45,359 nucleotides of DNA, from positions 1-45,359 of the forward strand of contig JAJRQA010000128.1 of the NCBI GenBank assembly GCA_024280475.1, written 5' to 3'. Origin of the DNA: Alphaproteobacteria bacterium. GTDB lineage: Bacteria > Pseudomonadota > Alphaproteobacteria > Rhizobiales > JAKIUO01. The notes under the pieces were generated by a model, which did no database searches, had not been told where the DNA came from, and worked only from the letters and a program-made list of their open reading frames with translations. Position 1 is the first letter of the stretch, and every line of letters begins with the position of its first letter. Made by a program: the position numbers and the translations under genes. Positions 1 through 9,631 of this stretch are shown here, piece by piece.

Positions 1-107
1 ATGCAAAAGCCTGGAATTAGCGCGGCTAGTCCTGCGTTTTTGCATCACACCCAGCGCAAAAAATCACTCCCGCCACCGCTATACTCTGATACACAACAGG
101 CCCTAGC

Positions 108-1580
108 ATGCTGAAAACACTTTATGCAAAACTATCGCTCTGGCTGGTACTGTTGCTCACCGCCATTGGCCTGCTTTACGGGTTCATCAGCAATTATGCT
201 CTCAACCAGCATTTGCAACAAATCGACCAGCGGCTCAATCAAAACCTTGCCCAGGCTCTGGTGGCCGATCGTAATCTCGTTAAAGAGGGCGCCATCAATG
301 AAGCGGCGCTCAAGAAAACCTTTGCCGCCTATATGACGATCAATCCAAGCATCGAGATTTACCTGTTAAATCTGAGCGGCGAAATCATTTCTTATTCAGC
401 TGATCCAAAGAAAATCAAACGCAAGAAAATATCGCTGCAACCCATTCGCGCCTTCCTCGCGATGGAAAAACCCTATCCCCTGCTCGGGGATGATCCGCGC
501 GACCATGTCCGTCAAAAAGCTTTTTCAGTAACCCCGGTGCCCTCCCATGAAAAACCTGAGGGTTATCTCTATGTGGTGCTACGCGGTGAGCAATATGCCA
601 AGGCTGAACGCCTTGCCCGCAATAGCTTTCTTCGGCAAAGTAGCCTTTTGGCGCTGTCGATCTCGCTGGGCATTGGTCTGCTGGCCGGGCTCATGGTCTT
701 TCGATTGCTCACCAGGCGGTTGCGTAAACTGTCTCAAAGCATCGAACATTTTGAACGTTCAGGATTTACGGACAAAATATCCTTTTTAGACAAAAGAGCG
801 GGACGCACTGATGAAATTGATCAGCTCGGCTCCAGTTTTGATCACATGGCCATACGTATAAGCGATCAGTTGGACGCCATGAGCGAGCAAGACAATTTAC
901 GCCGCCGCCTCGTTGCGCAAGTATCTCATGACTTACGCACGCCCCTTGCGTCGATTCAAGGCTATCTGGAAAGCCTGCAACTGAAAGAACACAGCCTCAC
1001 AACAGAGCAGCGCGCAGAACTTGTCGATGTCGCCTTGCGCCAGGGTAAGCGGATTTCGCGCATGGTTGAGGAATTGTTTGAGCTGGCCGGGCTTGATGCG
1101 CGCGAGCGGGCACCCAACCTTGAGCCTTGTTCAGTTTCTGAGCTGGCCCATGATGTCGTGCAAAAATATTCGGTCCGAGCAAAGCAACAAGGTGTCGATC
1201 TGCAGATCGACACGCCCGCCCGATTACCTTTAGCCAGCGTTGATATTGCCATGCTGGAGCGCGTGTTCGACAATCTCATTGATAACGCCCTCGTCCATAC
1301 CCGCGCAGGTGGACATATCAAAGTCTCCCTCGCGCCGCTTGGCCAAACATTACAGATCACCATTTCAGATAGTGGCAAAGGCATTCCTCTAAAAGATCTG
1401 CCGCATGTTTTTGAACCGTTTTTTCAAGGTGAAAGTGGCTCCGCCAATCCCAACCATGCAGGCCTTGGACTGGCCATCGCCAAGCGCATCATGGAGCTAC
1501 TGCATGGCGATATTCGCGTCACCAGCAACGAAGGCCAGGGCACTAAATTTACCTTGGCTGTTCCGATCACCCTTGGCTGA
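108..1580 (+). CDS. HAMP-domain sensor histidine kinase
   Basis: A 490-residue membrane sensor kinase that should autophosphorylate and pass phosphate to a response regulator. An N-terminal membrane segment (about residues 12-30) and a second one (about 178-200) bracket a periplasmic sensor region of about 145 residues. A HAMP-like linker follows, then the H-box '[19 protein letters not shown]' with the phospho-acceptor His at about residue 274, and a HATPase_c domain with '[10 protein letters not shown]', 'DSGKGIP' and '[12 protein letters not shown]' (N, G1 and G2 boxes). No response regulator is seen; a partner gene may lie just upstream of the window, because the first 107 bases contain no gene I can call. 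The next gene downstream on the same strand is a periplasmic-type MsrA-MsrB protein. This suggests, but does not prove, a sensor for envelope oxidative damage. Start chosen at the ATG after CAGG. Confidence 0.93.
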   Translation: MLKTLYAKLSLWLVLLLTAIGLLYGFISNYALNQHLQQIDQRLNQNLAQALVADRNLVKEGAINEAALKKTFAAYMTINPSIEIYLLNLSGEIISYSADPKKIKRKKISLQPIRAFLAMEKPYPLLGDDPRDHVRQKAFSVTPVPSHEKPEGYLYVVLRGEQYAKAERLARNSFLRQSSLLALSISLGIGLLAGLMVFRLLTRRLRKLSQSIEHFERSGFTDKISFLDKRAGRTDEIDQLGSSFDHMAIRISDQLDAMSEQDNLRRRLVAQVSHDLRTPLASIQGYLESLQLKEHSLTTEQRAELVDVALRQGKRISRMVEELFELAGLDARERAPNLEPCSVSELAHDVVQKYSVRAKQQGVDLQIDTPARLPLASVDIAMLERVFDNLIDNALVHTRAGGHIKVSLAPLGQTLQITISDSGKGIPLKDLPHVFEPFFQGESGSANPNHAGLGLAIAKRIMELLHGDIRVTSNEGQGTKFTLAVPITLG

Positions 1581-1585
1581 TTGGC

Positions 1586-1603
1586 CTTCTTCGCGCGAAG
1601 AAG
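1586..1603. terminator. perfect 18-bp palindrome after the histidine kinase
   Basis: CTTCTTCGCGCGAAGAAG is a perfect palindrome starting 6 bases after the kinase stop codon. It is followed by TTAGGCTTTTGTTAT, a weak T-rich stretch. It may be an intrinsic terminator or an operator for the msr gene that follows. The lack of a loop and the broken T-run keep confidence low. Confidence 0.4.
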
Positions 1604-1702
1604 TTAGGCTTTTGTTATAATTGCGTGATGCACGAGCCAGACTTAACGCCTATATTTGGTTCAGATGAAAACGGCTCTCACCATGAACACACGGAGAAAG
1701 AC

Positions 1703-2923
1703 ATGAATAAATTTGGATTATTGGCCGCTGCAATTGCGGTCGGTGGATTGGGTTTCTGGCAATTCCCAAAACTGTCCGCCACATTTGATAAAAACGATGT
1801 CGCTTACCAAAAAGCCAAAGTGGTGAGCGGTGACAAGGTCGAGCTCAAAGATATGGGCAAAACCAAAAAATTGTCAGTAGCAACCTTTGCCGGTGGCTGT
1901 TTCTGGTGTGTGGAATATGCGTTTGAAGGCAAGCCAGGCATCACCAGCGCCATTTCGGGCTATGCTGGTGGCCAGACCAAAAACCCAACCTACAGACAGG
2001 TTGGTGGTGGCAATACCGGTCACACCGAAGCCGTGCAAGTTTATTACGACGCGGAAACCATCAGCTATGAAGGCCTGTTACAGACCCTATGGCGCTATAT
2101 GGATCCAACCGACCTGGGTGGACAATTTGCCGACCGTGGCTCTCCCTATCGCCCGGCGATCTTCTATCACAATGACGAGCAGAAGAAGGTTGCAGAGGCA
2201 TCAATCGCGGCCCTGGACAAATCGGCACGATTTTCCAAACCAGTTGTGATCCCCGTTGAAGCCTACACAAATTTCTACAAGGCAGAAGATTATCATCAAG
2301 ATTATGCGCGCAAAAACCCGATCCATTACAAGCTATACACCAATGGTTCTGGTCGCGGTCCTTTTGTCAAAAGAATCTGGGGCAAAGATGCGAAACTCGA
2401 TTATTCGCTCTACCGCTCGAACAAAAGCAATATGGTGATGAAGGTCGGTCAAATGACAGACAAGCAAAAGGCATTCAAAAAACCAACAGATGCTGAGTTG
2501 AAAAAGCAGCTGACGCCGTTGCAATACAAGGTAACGCAGCACGAAGGCACGGAAACCCCGTTCAAAAATGAGTATTGGGACAATAAAAAGGCTGGCATCT
2601 ATGTCGATATCGTCAGCGGTGAACCATTGTTTTCGTCTAAGGACAAGTTCAAATCCGGCACCGGCTGGCCGAGCTTCACACGCCCCATCGTCAAGGATGG
2701 CGTCAGCGAAAAATCTGATCGCAAGTTTTTCATCAAGCGAACAGAAATCCGCTCGATCAAGGGTGACAGCCATCTTGGGCATGTGTTCAATGATGGTCCA
2801 AAGCCCACCGGTCTGCGCTATTGCATCAACTCGGCGTCCCTGAAATTTATTCCAGCCGTCGAGCTCAAAGCCAAAGGCTACGGCCAGTTCACCGGCCAGT
2901 TCGAAAGTGCAATGAGCAAATAG
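1703..2923 (+). CDS. msrAB: Membrane-anchored MsrA-MsrB fusion (peptide methionine sulfoxide reductase)
   Basis: Two-domain enzyme of 406 residues that repairs both stereoisomers of methionine sulfoxide in proteins. The ATG at 1703 follows GGAGAAAGAC, a good ribosome site; in-frame upstream codons lack one. The N-terminus (residues 1-24) is a single hydrophobic anchor, placing the catalytic domains in the periplasm. The MsrA domain has '[13 protein letters not shown]' with its nucleophile at about Cys66 and a second Cys at 69. The MsrB domain begins at about 270 with '[13 protein letters not shown]' and has '[10 protein letters not shown]', 'DSHLGHVF' and the catalytic Cys374 in '[14 protein letters not shown]'. 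The MsrB half resembles that of Neisseria PilB, but the usual resolving Cys (GCGWPSF) is Thr here and the zinc CxxC pairs are absent. The MsrB domain therefore has a single Cys and would need outside reductant. No thioredoxin-like domain is fused. Confidence 0.93.
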   Translation: MNKFGLLAAAIAVGGLGFWQFPKLSATFDKNDVAYQKAKVVSGDKVELKDMGKTKKLSVATFAGGCFWCVEYAFEGKPGITSAISGYAGGQTKNPTYRQVGGGNTGHTEAVQVYYDAETISYEGLLQTLWRYMDPTDLGGQFADRGSPYRPAIFYHNDEQKKVAEASIAALDKSARFSKPVVIPVEAYTNFYKAEDYHQDYARKNPIHYKLYTNGSGRGPFVKRIWGKDAKLDYSLYRSNKSNMVMKVGQMTDKQKAFKKPTDAELKKQLTPLQYKVTQHEGTETPFKNEYWDNKKAGIYVDIVSGEPLFSSKDKFKSGTGWPSFTRPIVKDGVSEKSDRKFFIKRTEIRSIKGDSHLGHVFNDGPKPTGLRYCINSASLKFIPAVELKAKGYGQFTGQFESAMSK

Positions 2924-2952
2924 CAATCTGGACGATTTATCGCCAACACTCC

Positions 2953-2986
2953 ACCCACCCCTTTCCCATCCAGGCGAGGGGTGGGT
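2953..2986. terminator. Inverted repeat, possible terminator of msrAB
   Basis: ACCCACCCCT and AGGGGTGGGT form a 10-bp perfect stem around a 14-base loop, 30 bases after the msrAB stop. No T-run follows, so this may be a dispersed palindromic repeat rather than an intrinsic terminator. Confidence 0.4.
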
Positions 2987-3100
2987 CAACTATTTCCAGC
3001 TCAACAAATTATCTTCCTTGACACACCCCCGCGTCATTCCCAAACTGCGCTCAAAATAGCATCAATTTGATACTAGGATTATTTAGAGCAGTGCATTTAT

Positions 3101-5095
3101 ATGATCGATAAGCAGCCCGACCTTGTAAAAAGGCCGTTTCGCAATGATATTCAAGGCCTCCGTGGCGTCGCAATCATTGCTGTTTTACTCTTTCATTTCG
3201 GTTTTGGCGGGATTGATGGTGGATTTCTTGGCGTTGATATTTTCTTCGTCATATCGGGTTTCTTGATCACCAGCATTTTACTAAGAAACACAAATGGTCA
3301 CCCGACCGCTAATCTACTGGCTTTTTATGCCAAACGATTTTGGAGAATTTTTCCCGCCTATATCGTTGTCATCATATTGACGCTTGCCGCTGGCTGGTTC
3401 TTCTTGCTGCCGGATGATCTCGCCCGACTCGGTCGGTCTGCCGGATTCTCATCCGTATTTGCCTCAAACTTTTTCTTTTTCAAAGAGTCTGGCTATTTCG
3501 ATTTGTCCGGCATTTTCAAGCCGCTGTTGCACACCTGGTCTCTGGCAGTTGAAATCCAGTTTTATCTGATTTGGCCGCTCGTGCTATTGCTTTTCAGCAC
3601 GATAAAAAACCGGACATTAGCAAGTACACTGACCATCTTTTTCGCCGCAATGCTCATTCTCAGCACGGCCTTGTCAATCGGTGATCATAAACTGGCATTT
3701 TTTATGATGTATACGCGTTTATGGGAATTTGCCATTGGCGGCTGGGTCGCGGTGACGATCGCGCAAAACAATGAACGAGCCCCCTCGTCCTCATCGACAA
3801 TCGGGGGTACCGTTGCCCTTGCAACCTTGCTTGTTTCATTTTTTGTCATCGATAAAGGCTTAACCTTGCCAGCGCCCGGCGCACTCATTCCAGCTCTTGC
3901 TACTGGAGTGCTGATTTATCTTGGTGCGCGCAGTGCTCTTACCTTTCGTCTGCTTTGCCTGCCAGCTCTGGTCTGGATTGGTGAAATATCCTACAGCCTC
4001 TATCTTGTTCACTGGCCACTCATTGTTTATTTGAATTATGTCCTCTACCCGGAACCATCATTGCTGGTACGCGCTCTTGCCCTGTTTGCCTGCCTGCCCC
4101 TCGCCTTTTTACTCTATCGTAGTGTCGAGGTTCCGTTTCGCGATCTCGGCAAAAAACAACCCTTTTCGCCTGTACTGACTATTCCTGCCATCGTTGGCTT
4201 AAGCCTGACCCTTCTCATTTGTGCAATTGCCATCAACACCAAAGGCTTGCCTACCCGCTATACGCAAACCACACTAAATGCCCTTGCCAATTTAGAACCC
4301 CAGATCGCCCATATTAACGCCACCACCGCCAGTAAGACAGGAAATGCTACTGCTCCAAAACTGGTCTTGTGGGGCGATTCACATGCCCGGCACTTTGGAC
4401 AAGAGGTACGCACACAGGCTCTCGACGCCAAATATGAATTCGAGCAGTATGTTTTTTCGGGCTGTCCACCGATCCCAGAATTATTTTTGAAACGCCATTC
4501 ACTCTCAATCCCCAAGGGATGTTTTGGCAAAAACAATAAAACCCTGACAGCCGTTCTTCAGGACAAAAATATAATCACCGTTATTCTCGCAGCGCGTTGG
4601 GACTATTATGCGCAAACCCGCAGGTTTGCCAACGAAGGCGGTCGACGTGCTTATCTGACACGCGCCAAATGGGCATTTGTCTCTGTCGAACAGAGCCAGA
4701 AAAACTTTGCCAATGGATTACAAGAAACAGCTGCTCAACTGGTTGCAGCGGGTAAACGGGTTGTTATATTAGGACAGGTTCCAGAGTTTGATTTCGATCC
4801 ACCCCGTTGCATCAAAATGAGTATCCTCACCACGGCATCAAACGATATATGCAAAATAAAACTCAACGATGTGCGGAAACGACATGCCTTTGCAGAGCAG
4901 CTATTCCAAAACATATCCGCAACGAGCCCGATGATCCGTTATGTTAATACCAGCGATGTTTTTTGCAACCAAAGCGTCTGTTCCCCCCTGCTCGAAGGTA
5001 AACTCGCTTACAAGGACGATGATCACATCAATGACCTTGGTGCACGCAATGCCCTACGGACCCTGCGCCTTCGACCTGCATCCAAAAGCCCCTAA
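3101..5095 (+). CDS. Acyltransferase-3 / SGNH hydrolase fusion (OafA/YrhL type)
   Basis: Inner-membrane O-acyltransferase of 664 residues, of the kind that acetylates O-antigen, exopolysaccharide or other envelope glycans. The N-terminal acyltransferase-3 domain (about residues 12-380) starts with '[20 protein letters not shown]', including the conserved His32, followed by '[17 protein letters not shown]' and about ten membrane helices. The C-terminal periplasmic SGNH domain (about 410-660) has the block I motif 'WGDSHARH' (Ser427) and the Asp-x-x-His pair in 'DDDHINDLG' (His642), so both halves look intact. The substrate cannot be read from sequence. The nearest polysaccharide genes begin 4.5 kb away. 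The gene converges on sdhA and their stop codons overlap by four bases. Confidence 0.92.
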   Translation: MIDKQPDLVKRPFRNDIQGLRGVAIIAVLLFHFGFGGIDGGFLGVDIFFVISGFLITSILLRNTNGHPTANLLAFYAKRFWRIFPAYIVVIILTLAAGWFFLLPDDLARLGRSAGFSSVFASNFFFFKESGYFDLSGIFKPLLHTWSLAVEIQFYLIWPLVLLLFSTIKNRTLASTLTIFFAAMLILSTALSIGDHKLAFFMMYTRLWEFAIGGWVAVTIAQNNERAPSSSSTIGGTVALATLLVSFFVIDKGLTLPAPGALIPALATGVLIYLGARSALTFRLLCLPALVWIGEISYSLYLVHWPLIVYLNYVLYPEPSLLVRALALFACLPLAFLLYRSVEVPFRDLGKKQPFSPVLTIPAIVGLSLTLLICAIAINTKGLPTRYTQTTLNALANLEPQIAHINATTASKTGNATAPKLVLWGDSHARHFGQEVRTQALDAKYEFEQYVFSGCPPIPELFLKRHSLSIPKGCFGKNNKTLTAVLQDKNIITVILAARWDYYAQTRRFANEGGRRAYLTRAKWAFVSVEQSQKNFANGLQETAAQLVAAGKRVVILGQVPEFDFDPPRCIKMSILTTASNDICKIKLNDVRKRHAFAEQLFQNISATSPMIRYVNTSDVFCNQSVCSPLLEGKLAYKDDDHINDLGARNALRTLRLRPASKSP

Positions 5096-6930
5096 TAGAC
5101 CCGCACTTTGGGTTTGATATATTCGACCTCGTCGGTCATCGTGTAAGTGTGGACGGGACGCGAGCCGGATCTCACACTGTGCGTTGCGTCATCCACCCAG
5201 TGTAGGGAATGCACCATCCATTTTTCATCATCGCGGTCGGGATAGTCTTCGCGTGCATGAGCGCCGCGGCTTTCAAGACGGCCTCCAGCTCCCGCCATGG
5301 TGGCGACGGCCTGCAAGATGAGGTTCTCATATTCGAGGGTCTCGATAAGGTCGGTGTTCCAGATCAAGGATCGATCTGTAACCTTGATGTCGGCACCCTC
5401 TTCCCAGACCTCTTTCAATAATTTTGCCCCTTCGGCCAACACTTCACCGGTGCGGAATACGGCGCAATTGCTTTGCATGATTTTCTGCATTTTAAGGCGC
5501 AACTCGGCGGTTGGTGTATTGCCATCGGCGTTGCGCAAACGATCCAGACGCGCCAGCGCAAAAGCCCCGGCATCTTTTGGCAAATCAGCATGCTTACCAT
5601 TTGGCTCCAATTGCTCAACGCAGCGCTCGGCAGTGGAGCGACCAAACACCACCAGATCAATCAGCGAATTTGAACCAAGACGATTGGCCCCGTGCACGGA
5701 AACGCACGCGGCTTCGCCAATGGCCATCAGCCCCGGTACAATCGTATCTGGGTCCCCATCTTTTGCCGAGATCACTTCGCCATGAAAATTGGTTGGAATA
5801 CCGCCCATATTATAGTGGCAGGTGGGCAGCACGGGAATGGGATCCCGTGTCAGATCGACACCTGCAAAAATCGACGCCGACTCGGTAATGCCCGGCAAGC
5901 GCTCGGCCAGAATATCTGGATCAAGATGATCAAGATGCAAAAAGATATGATCCTTGTTGGGGCCAATACCGCGGCCTTCGCGGATCTCGATGGTCATGGC
6001 CCGCGACACCACATCACGAGATGCCAGGTCCTTGGCGCTTGGCGCATAACGCTCCATAAAGCGCTCGCCCTCAGAGTTGGTCAAATAGCCGCCCTCACCG
6101 CGCGCGCCCTCGGTGATCAACACGCCAGCTCCATAAACGCCGGTTGGATGAAACTGTACAAACTCCATATCCTGAAGCGGCAAACCGGCCCGCAGCACCA
6201 TGGCATTCCCGTCACCCGTGCAGGTATGAGCCGAAGTTGCCGAGAAATAGGTACGGCCATAACCTCCCGTCGCAAGGATGGTGCGATGAGCGCGAAAACG
6301 ATGCAAAGACCCATCTTCCAGACAAAGCGCAATGACCCCGCGACAAGCCCCGTCGTCGTCCATGATGAGATCAATGGCGAAATATTCAATAAAAAATTCG
6401 GCTGAATGGCGGATCGCCTGACCATAAAGCGTATGCAGGATGGCATGGCCGGTACGATCAGCAGCGGCGCAGGTACGCATGGCGGGCGGCCCCTCGCCAT
6501 ACTCTGTCGTCATACCACCAAATGGGCGTTGATATATCTTGCCCTCATCATTGCGCGAAAACGGCACGCCATAATGCTCCAGCTCATAAACGGCGGCGGG
6601 TGCTTCGCGGCACAAATATTCAATACTGTCCTGATCGCCAAGCCAGTCGGAGCCCTTGACCGTATCATACATATGCCAGCGCCAGTCATCAGGGCCCATA
6701 TTGCCCAATGAGGCGGCAACGCCGCCTTGTGCAGCAACCGTGTGACTACGCGTTGGAAAAACTTTGGTAATGCAACCGGTGCGAAGCCCCGCTTCAGAGG
6801 CGCCAAGCGTGGCGCGCAATCCAGCGCCGCCAGCTCCCACCACCAGCACATCAAAATCATGATCAACGAAATTATAAACGCCAGGGCTAGCGTGAGATTT
6901 GTCACCATTCTTGTTGTTTTGTTCAGCCAC
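5092..6930 (-). CDS. sdhA: Succinate dehydrogenase flavoprotein subunit
   Basis: FAD-binding catalytic subunit of complex II, 612 residues, oxidising succinate to fumarate on the cytoplasmic face. The dinucleotide fold '[13 protein letters not shown]' is at residues 30-42. The His that carries covalent FAD is His63 in '[10 protein letters not shown]'. Substrate and FAD motifs follow: '[21 protein letters not shown]', split here as 'HPTGVYGAG' and '[11 protein letters not shown]', then '[15 protein letters not shown]' and '[19 protein letters not shown]'. Length and C-terminus are normal. The start is GTG at 6930 after GAAGG. The usual downstream partner sdhB is missing: the next gene is convergent. 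The gene lies 65 bases after a SUKH-domain gene rather than directly after sdhD. Confidence 0.97.
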   Translation of the reverse strand: MAEQNNKNGDKSHASPGVYNFVDHDFDVLVVGAGGAGLRATLGASEAGLRTGCITKVFPTRSHTVAAQGGVAASLGNMGPDDWRWHMYDTVKGSDWLGDQDSIEYLCREAPAAVYELEHYGVPFSRNDEGKIYQRPFGGMTTEYGEGPPAMRTCAAADRTGHAILHTLYGQAIRHSAEFFIEYFAIDLIMDDDGACRGVIALCLEDGSLHRFRAHRTILATGGYGRTYFSATSAHTCTGDGNAMVLRAGLPLQDMEFVQFHPTGVYGAGVLITEGARGEGGYLTNSEGERFMERYAPSAKDLASRDVVSRAMTIEIREGRGIGPNKDHIFLHLDHLDPDILAERLPGITESASIFAGVDLTRDPIPVLPTCHYNMGGIPTNFHGEVISAKDGDPDTIVPGLMAIGEAACVSVHGANRLGSNSLIDLVVFGRSTAERCVEQLEPNGKHADLPKDAGAFALARLDRLRNADGNTPTAELRLKMQKIMQSNCAVFRTGEVLAEGAKLLKEVWEEGADIKVTDRSLIWNTDLIETLEYENLILQAVATMAGAGGRLESRGAHAREDYPDRDDEKWMVHSLHWVDDATHSVRSGSRPVHTYTMTDEVEYIKPKVRVY

Positions 6931-6995
6931 GATGTTCGCCTTCTATTGTTTGGGTGCGCTTTGCAATATTATTGGGTTGTCATATCAGTGCCCGC

Positions 6996-7658
6996 TCAAT
7001 GCCTTGCTGTGCCTTGCAGCTCCTTGAAGGCAGAAAAATCCGCATTTTCGCGCCAATTGGGGAGCGCCAGATCGAGGAAATCGACCGTCTGGATCTGGCG
7101 TTCCAAATCAGGTTTTTTGCCAGCTTCCTCCAGCACTTCGAGATAATATTCCTCGTCGGGCTGCAACTGTTTGATGAAATCTTCAAAGCTCAAGGCAATG
7201 GTCACCCAGGCATTGGCTTCGGGCTGATTATCCATATCGGGAATGCCGTGAATAAACGCCACCACCCGGTCCTCGCCGCTGACCGCATAATCGGTGAGAT
7301 CAAGATAGAGTTCGCAGCCTGAATTATCGCGCGCGATAGGCAGTACCTGCGGCGGCAATTGCGCGGCTTCTCGTGACTGCTCGATCTCATGGTCAAAGAT
7401 CCCGAATTTGCTGCCATCCAATCGGGGCCTGGTGCCATAAAGCAGCGAGAAACTACGCGGTATCGGCATATCGGGATGAGCGATGTCCACATAATAGCCA
7501 TCCAGATTGCCACCATTGGCGACCTGTAAAAAAGCCTTGAAGCTCGCAGGAAGCGTCGTTTGCACCAGTTCTTCAATGGCTTTTATTTCAGCCTCTTCTG
7601 GCGCGCCCAGAAAATCCTTGATGATAATTTCGCCAAACTTCGTATAAGTCGCCGACAT
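6996..7658 (-). CDS. SMI1/KNR4 (SUKH) family protein inside the sdh cluster
   Basis: Soluble protein of 220 residues. Residues about 18-150 match the SUKH/SMI1-KNR4 pattern: 'AEIKAIEELVQTTLPASFKA', then 'FLQVANGGNLDGYYVD', and later 'LPIARDNSGCELYLDLTD' followed by 'VVAFIHG'. The C-terminal 60 residues are charged. SUKH proteins are best known as immunity proteins against polymorphic toxins, but many occur outside toxin loci with unknown roles. No toxin gene is visible here. The gene sits on the same strand between sdhD and sdhA, so it is probably cotranscribed with them. Start chosen at ATG 7658, with GAGAGAAAT upstream; a longer form would run into the tandem repeat that precedes it. Confidence 0.8.
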   Translation of the reverse strand: MSATYTKFGEIIIKDFLGAPEEAEIKAIEELVQTTLPASFKAFLQVANGGNLDGYYVDIAHPDMPIPRSFSLLYGTRPRLDGSKFGIFDHEIEQSREAAQLPPQVLPIARDNSGCELYLDLTDYAVSGEDRVVAFIHGIPDMDNQPEANAWVTIALSFEDFIKQLQPDEEYYLEVLEEAGKKPDLERQIQTVDFLDLALPNWRENADFSAFKELQGTARH

Positions 7659-7666
7659 GTATTTCT

Positions 7667-7778
7667 CTCTCATTTCTACCGCACAATTTATCCGAAAACC
7701 GGTTCCCACTTTTCAGATTGTGCTCTCATTTCTACCGCACAATTTATCCGAAAACCGGTTCCCACTTTTCAGATTGTG
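7667..7778. repeat. Perfect 56-bp tandem duplication of an intergenic palindrome
   Basis: Two identical 56-bp units (7667-7722 and 7723-7778) plus the first four bases of a third lie between the sdhD stop and the SUKH gene start. Each unit contains GCACAAT...ATTGTGC as outer arms and CCGAAAACCGGTTCCCACTTTTC as an imperfect inner hairpin around AACCGGTT (the longest run given as CCGAAAACCGGTTCCC). From general knowledge this resembles a short palindromic element scattered through intergenic regions of Rhizobiales genomes. Exact identity of the copies points to a recent duplication. Confidence 0.85.
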
Positions 7779-7780
7779 CT

Positions 7781-8161
7781 CTAATTCCCAAAACTCAATT
7801 TCAATACCGCAAACAGGCAAGCAAAGCCAATCGCGATGCAAAAGAACGTGTTACCCATGAGAAACAGGATTTTCCATCCCTCATGCTGCACATAATCTTC
7901 AACAATCACCTTGAAACCAAGATACATGTGAAAAACCACCGACAGAATAAACAGCATGAGCCCTATGCTCACAAACGGCGATCCAAGATAGGCCGTCACC
8001 GACGCGTAATCATCCCCCACATGAAAAACTATGGAAAAAAGCAGGAACAGTGTCAGGAAAATATTGGCCACAGCCGTCAGACGCTGCCACCAGAAATGAG
8101 ACGTCCCCGAACGCGCCGGACCCAATCCCCTCACCCGCCCTAGCGGTGTTTGCATGCTCAT
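7781..8161 (-). CDS. sdhD: Succinate dehydrogenase membrane anchor subunit
   Basis: A 126-residue inner-membrane subunit of complex II that helps bind heme b and ubiquinone. The N-terminus has 'GRVRGLGPARSGTSHFWWQR', typical of alphaproteobacterial SdhD (the 'SGTSHFWWQRLTA' block). Three hydrophobic helices follow at about residues 30-48, 62-85 and 97-120. The conserved His in the middle helix lies in 'SVVFHMYLG' and is the likely heme ligand. The ATG at 8161 has GGAGA upstream. The gene is 263 bases from the end of sdhC, which is unusual because the two normally abut. Confidence 0.93.
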   Translation of the reverse strand: MSMQTPLGRVRGLGPARSGTSHFWWQRLTAVANIFLTLFLLFSIVFHVGDDYASVTAYLGSPFVSIGLMLFILSVVFHMYLGFKVIVEDYVQHEGWKILFLMGNTFFCIAIGFACLFAVLKLSFGN

Positions 8162-8424
8162 ATATCGTTCTCCCGGTGGTCGGTCATTCTTTTTTACTGC
8201 GACGTCTATTCAGTCTCGTTCATTGTTTTGGCGCGCACTAGTCTCAAACAGCAAAGCGGTAGACCGTCAAAAGAGCGCGGCGGCCAGTCGGCCCTTGCCT
8301 CGCGACGCTCGGTTTTTCTTTTTCACTTCGACGTCTGTTCGATCTCGTTCACTGTTTGGCAGCTCTTGGGCTTCACTTCTTCATTCAACACGAAACATTA
8401 AAAAATCAATATTGGCTACAAGCC
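8162..8424. repeat. Repeat-bearing spacer between sdhC and sdhD
   Basis: There is no gene on either strand. Two direct imperfect copies of about 45 bases occur at about 8188-8232 and 8315-8360, sharing CGACGTCT.TTC..TCTCGTTCA.TGTTT.GGC. Between them is a GC-rich block holding the mini-hairpin GGCC-AGTC-GGCC (8282-8293) followed by CTTGCC. The same hairpin and TTGCC tail occur in the hairpin array at 12.8-13.1 kb, so the spacer probably carries a relative of that element. Confidence 0.65.
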
Positions 8425-8826
8425 CTAGCCTCTCGCCCAATAGCCAACAAACCAAACAAGGACGGTCAGGCCAATGGAGCCGAAAAAGGTTCCATAGGCC
8501 AGAAATTCAAGAGATTTCTTGCCAAAGCCGCTACCCGTATCCCACAAAAGATGGCGCATACCGCCAAGCATGTGATGGATCAGCGCCCAGGTATAGCCAA
8601 GCAAAATAAAACGCCCGATATTGGAGCTGAAAAGCCCATTGACGTGATTGAAATAGTTTTCGTTAGACGCGGCTGCGATCAACCACCAGGCCAGTAGAAA
8701 TGTGCCGAAATAGAGCATTGCCCCTGAAATTCTGTGGGCAATCGACATCATCATCGTCATGGTGAGGCGATATATCTGCAAGTGAGGAGAAAGCGGGCGT
8801 TCAGCGCGCGTACGATATTTTGCCAT
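8425..8826 (-). CDS. sdhC: Succinate dehydrogenase cytochrome b556 subunit
   Basis: A 133-residue inner-membrane subunit of complex II. It opens with the signature 'RPLSPHLQIYR' (residues 10-20), followed by 'SIAHRISGAMLYFGTFLLAW' with the quinone-site Ser/Arg region. The heme motif 'HHMLGGMRHLLWD' begins at residue 84; by comparison with E. coli SdhC, His85 is the likely axial ligand. Three membrane helices are evident at about 27-50, 70-92 and 107-129. Start at ATG 8826, with GGGGA upstream. It is the first sdh gene on the minus strand. Confidence 0.95.
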   Translation of the reverse strand: MAKYRTRAERPLSPHLQIYRLTMTMMMSIAHRISGAMLYFGTFLLAWWLIAAASNENYFNHVNGLFSSNIGRFILLGYTWALIHHMLGGMRHLLWDTGSGFGKKSLEFLAYGTFFGSIGLTVLVWFVGYWARG

Positions 8827-8921
8827 GGTTGGTCCCCATAAGGCTTTGAAGTTGTTTCAAGGCAAACTATAGAACTGATATGGCAGGCATAACAAGCGGA
8901 AATTCTCTGCGCCACATTTTG

Positions 8922-9488
8922 CTATTTAGGCCGCACTGACCTCGAAAAACCACGGTTTGCCCCCCCCACTCGAGCGCGATATTCCGGTTGCCTGATTGCT
9001 TTTTGTTTAAAGGTGTTATTATAGCAGCGCGTCATCTGGCTGCAACGCATGGTACCCGAGGGATGACGCCGATTGGCGGGCAGGTTTTTTATGAAGGAAC
9101 AGGCCTTTTTGAGCCCGGCCCGATCCATCAACCCCTCGCGTCGTACTTTTTGGACCGCCCAGCAATCAGCCGCCAACTCACTGCCGCCAATATATTGATG
9201 GGCGCACTCATGATAATAGATCAACAATTTGGCATCACGCGGCAGCCGGCGCAATTTCAGGGGATTGAGGATAATCAACCCGCGCCGCGCCGCGCCATAG
9301 TCTGGAGAACGCTCCGAAATAAGCACCGGCGTGCGCCCGCAGTTCACTCGTAATCCATCAATCATCAAACGCCCGGGCTTGATGAGTTTGCCGCGAGGAG
9401 CTGCAACCGCAAGGCTGCTCGCCAGCAATGCCAAGACAGCCCCAAAAGCTGCCAAACGGGTAAAACCGGTTAGCCAAGATATGTACAT
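8922..9488 (-). CDS. Secreted HExxH protein, putative zinc metallopeptidase
   Basis: A 188-residue protein with a signal peptide (about residues 1-31, cleavage near 'AVAA-P') from the ATG at 9488; the in-frame extension upstream would need a TTG start. The core has 'LLIYYHECAHQYIGGSELAADCWAV' (written in parts: 'YYHECAHQYIGG' and 'SELAADCWAV'), meaning an HExxH zinc motif followed by a downstream Glu-x-x-Ala-Asp, the arrangement seen in gluzincin peptidases such as M48 and M78 relatives. Four other Cys residues could form disulfides in the periplasm. Small conserved proteins with this motif occur in Rhizobiales, but I know of no assigned substrate. It lies 95 bases upstream of sdhC on the same strand; a link with sdh is not implied. 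Confidence 0.75.
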   Translation of the reverse strand: MYISWLTGFTRLAAFGAVLALLASSLAVAAPRGKLIKPGRLMIDGLRVNCGRTPVLISERSPDYGAARRGLIILNPLKLRRLPRDAKLLIYYHECAHQYIGGSELAADCWAVQKVRREGLMDRAGLKKACSFIKNLPANRRHPSGTMRCSQMTRCYNNTFKQKAIRQPEYRARVGGANRGFSRSVRPK

Positions 9489-9631
9489 CTTTTGCTCAGG
9501 CTCAAAAAAGCACTTCAAACCAGAACTCCCATCCTTCAACGAAAATCCACGTGCTCACGTACAGCACGCCTGATTTATGTACCATAAGTTGAGAATAAAT
9601 ATTGGATTGATTTTCGAACGTGCAAAAGATC

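Noticed and set aside
1-107. Possible tail of a response regulator before the kinase
   Set aside because: The frame ending at 106 does not show the winged-helix ending expected of OmpR-type regulators, and the other frames are equally unconvincing.
962-1384. Long antisense frame within the histidine kinase
   Set aside because: Shadow of the real gene: no ribosome site and no family resemblance.
5692-6405. 237-residue frame opposite sdhA
   Set aside because: It is antisense to a clearly functional sdhA and matches no family.
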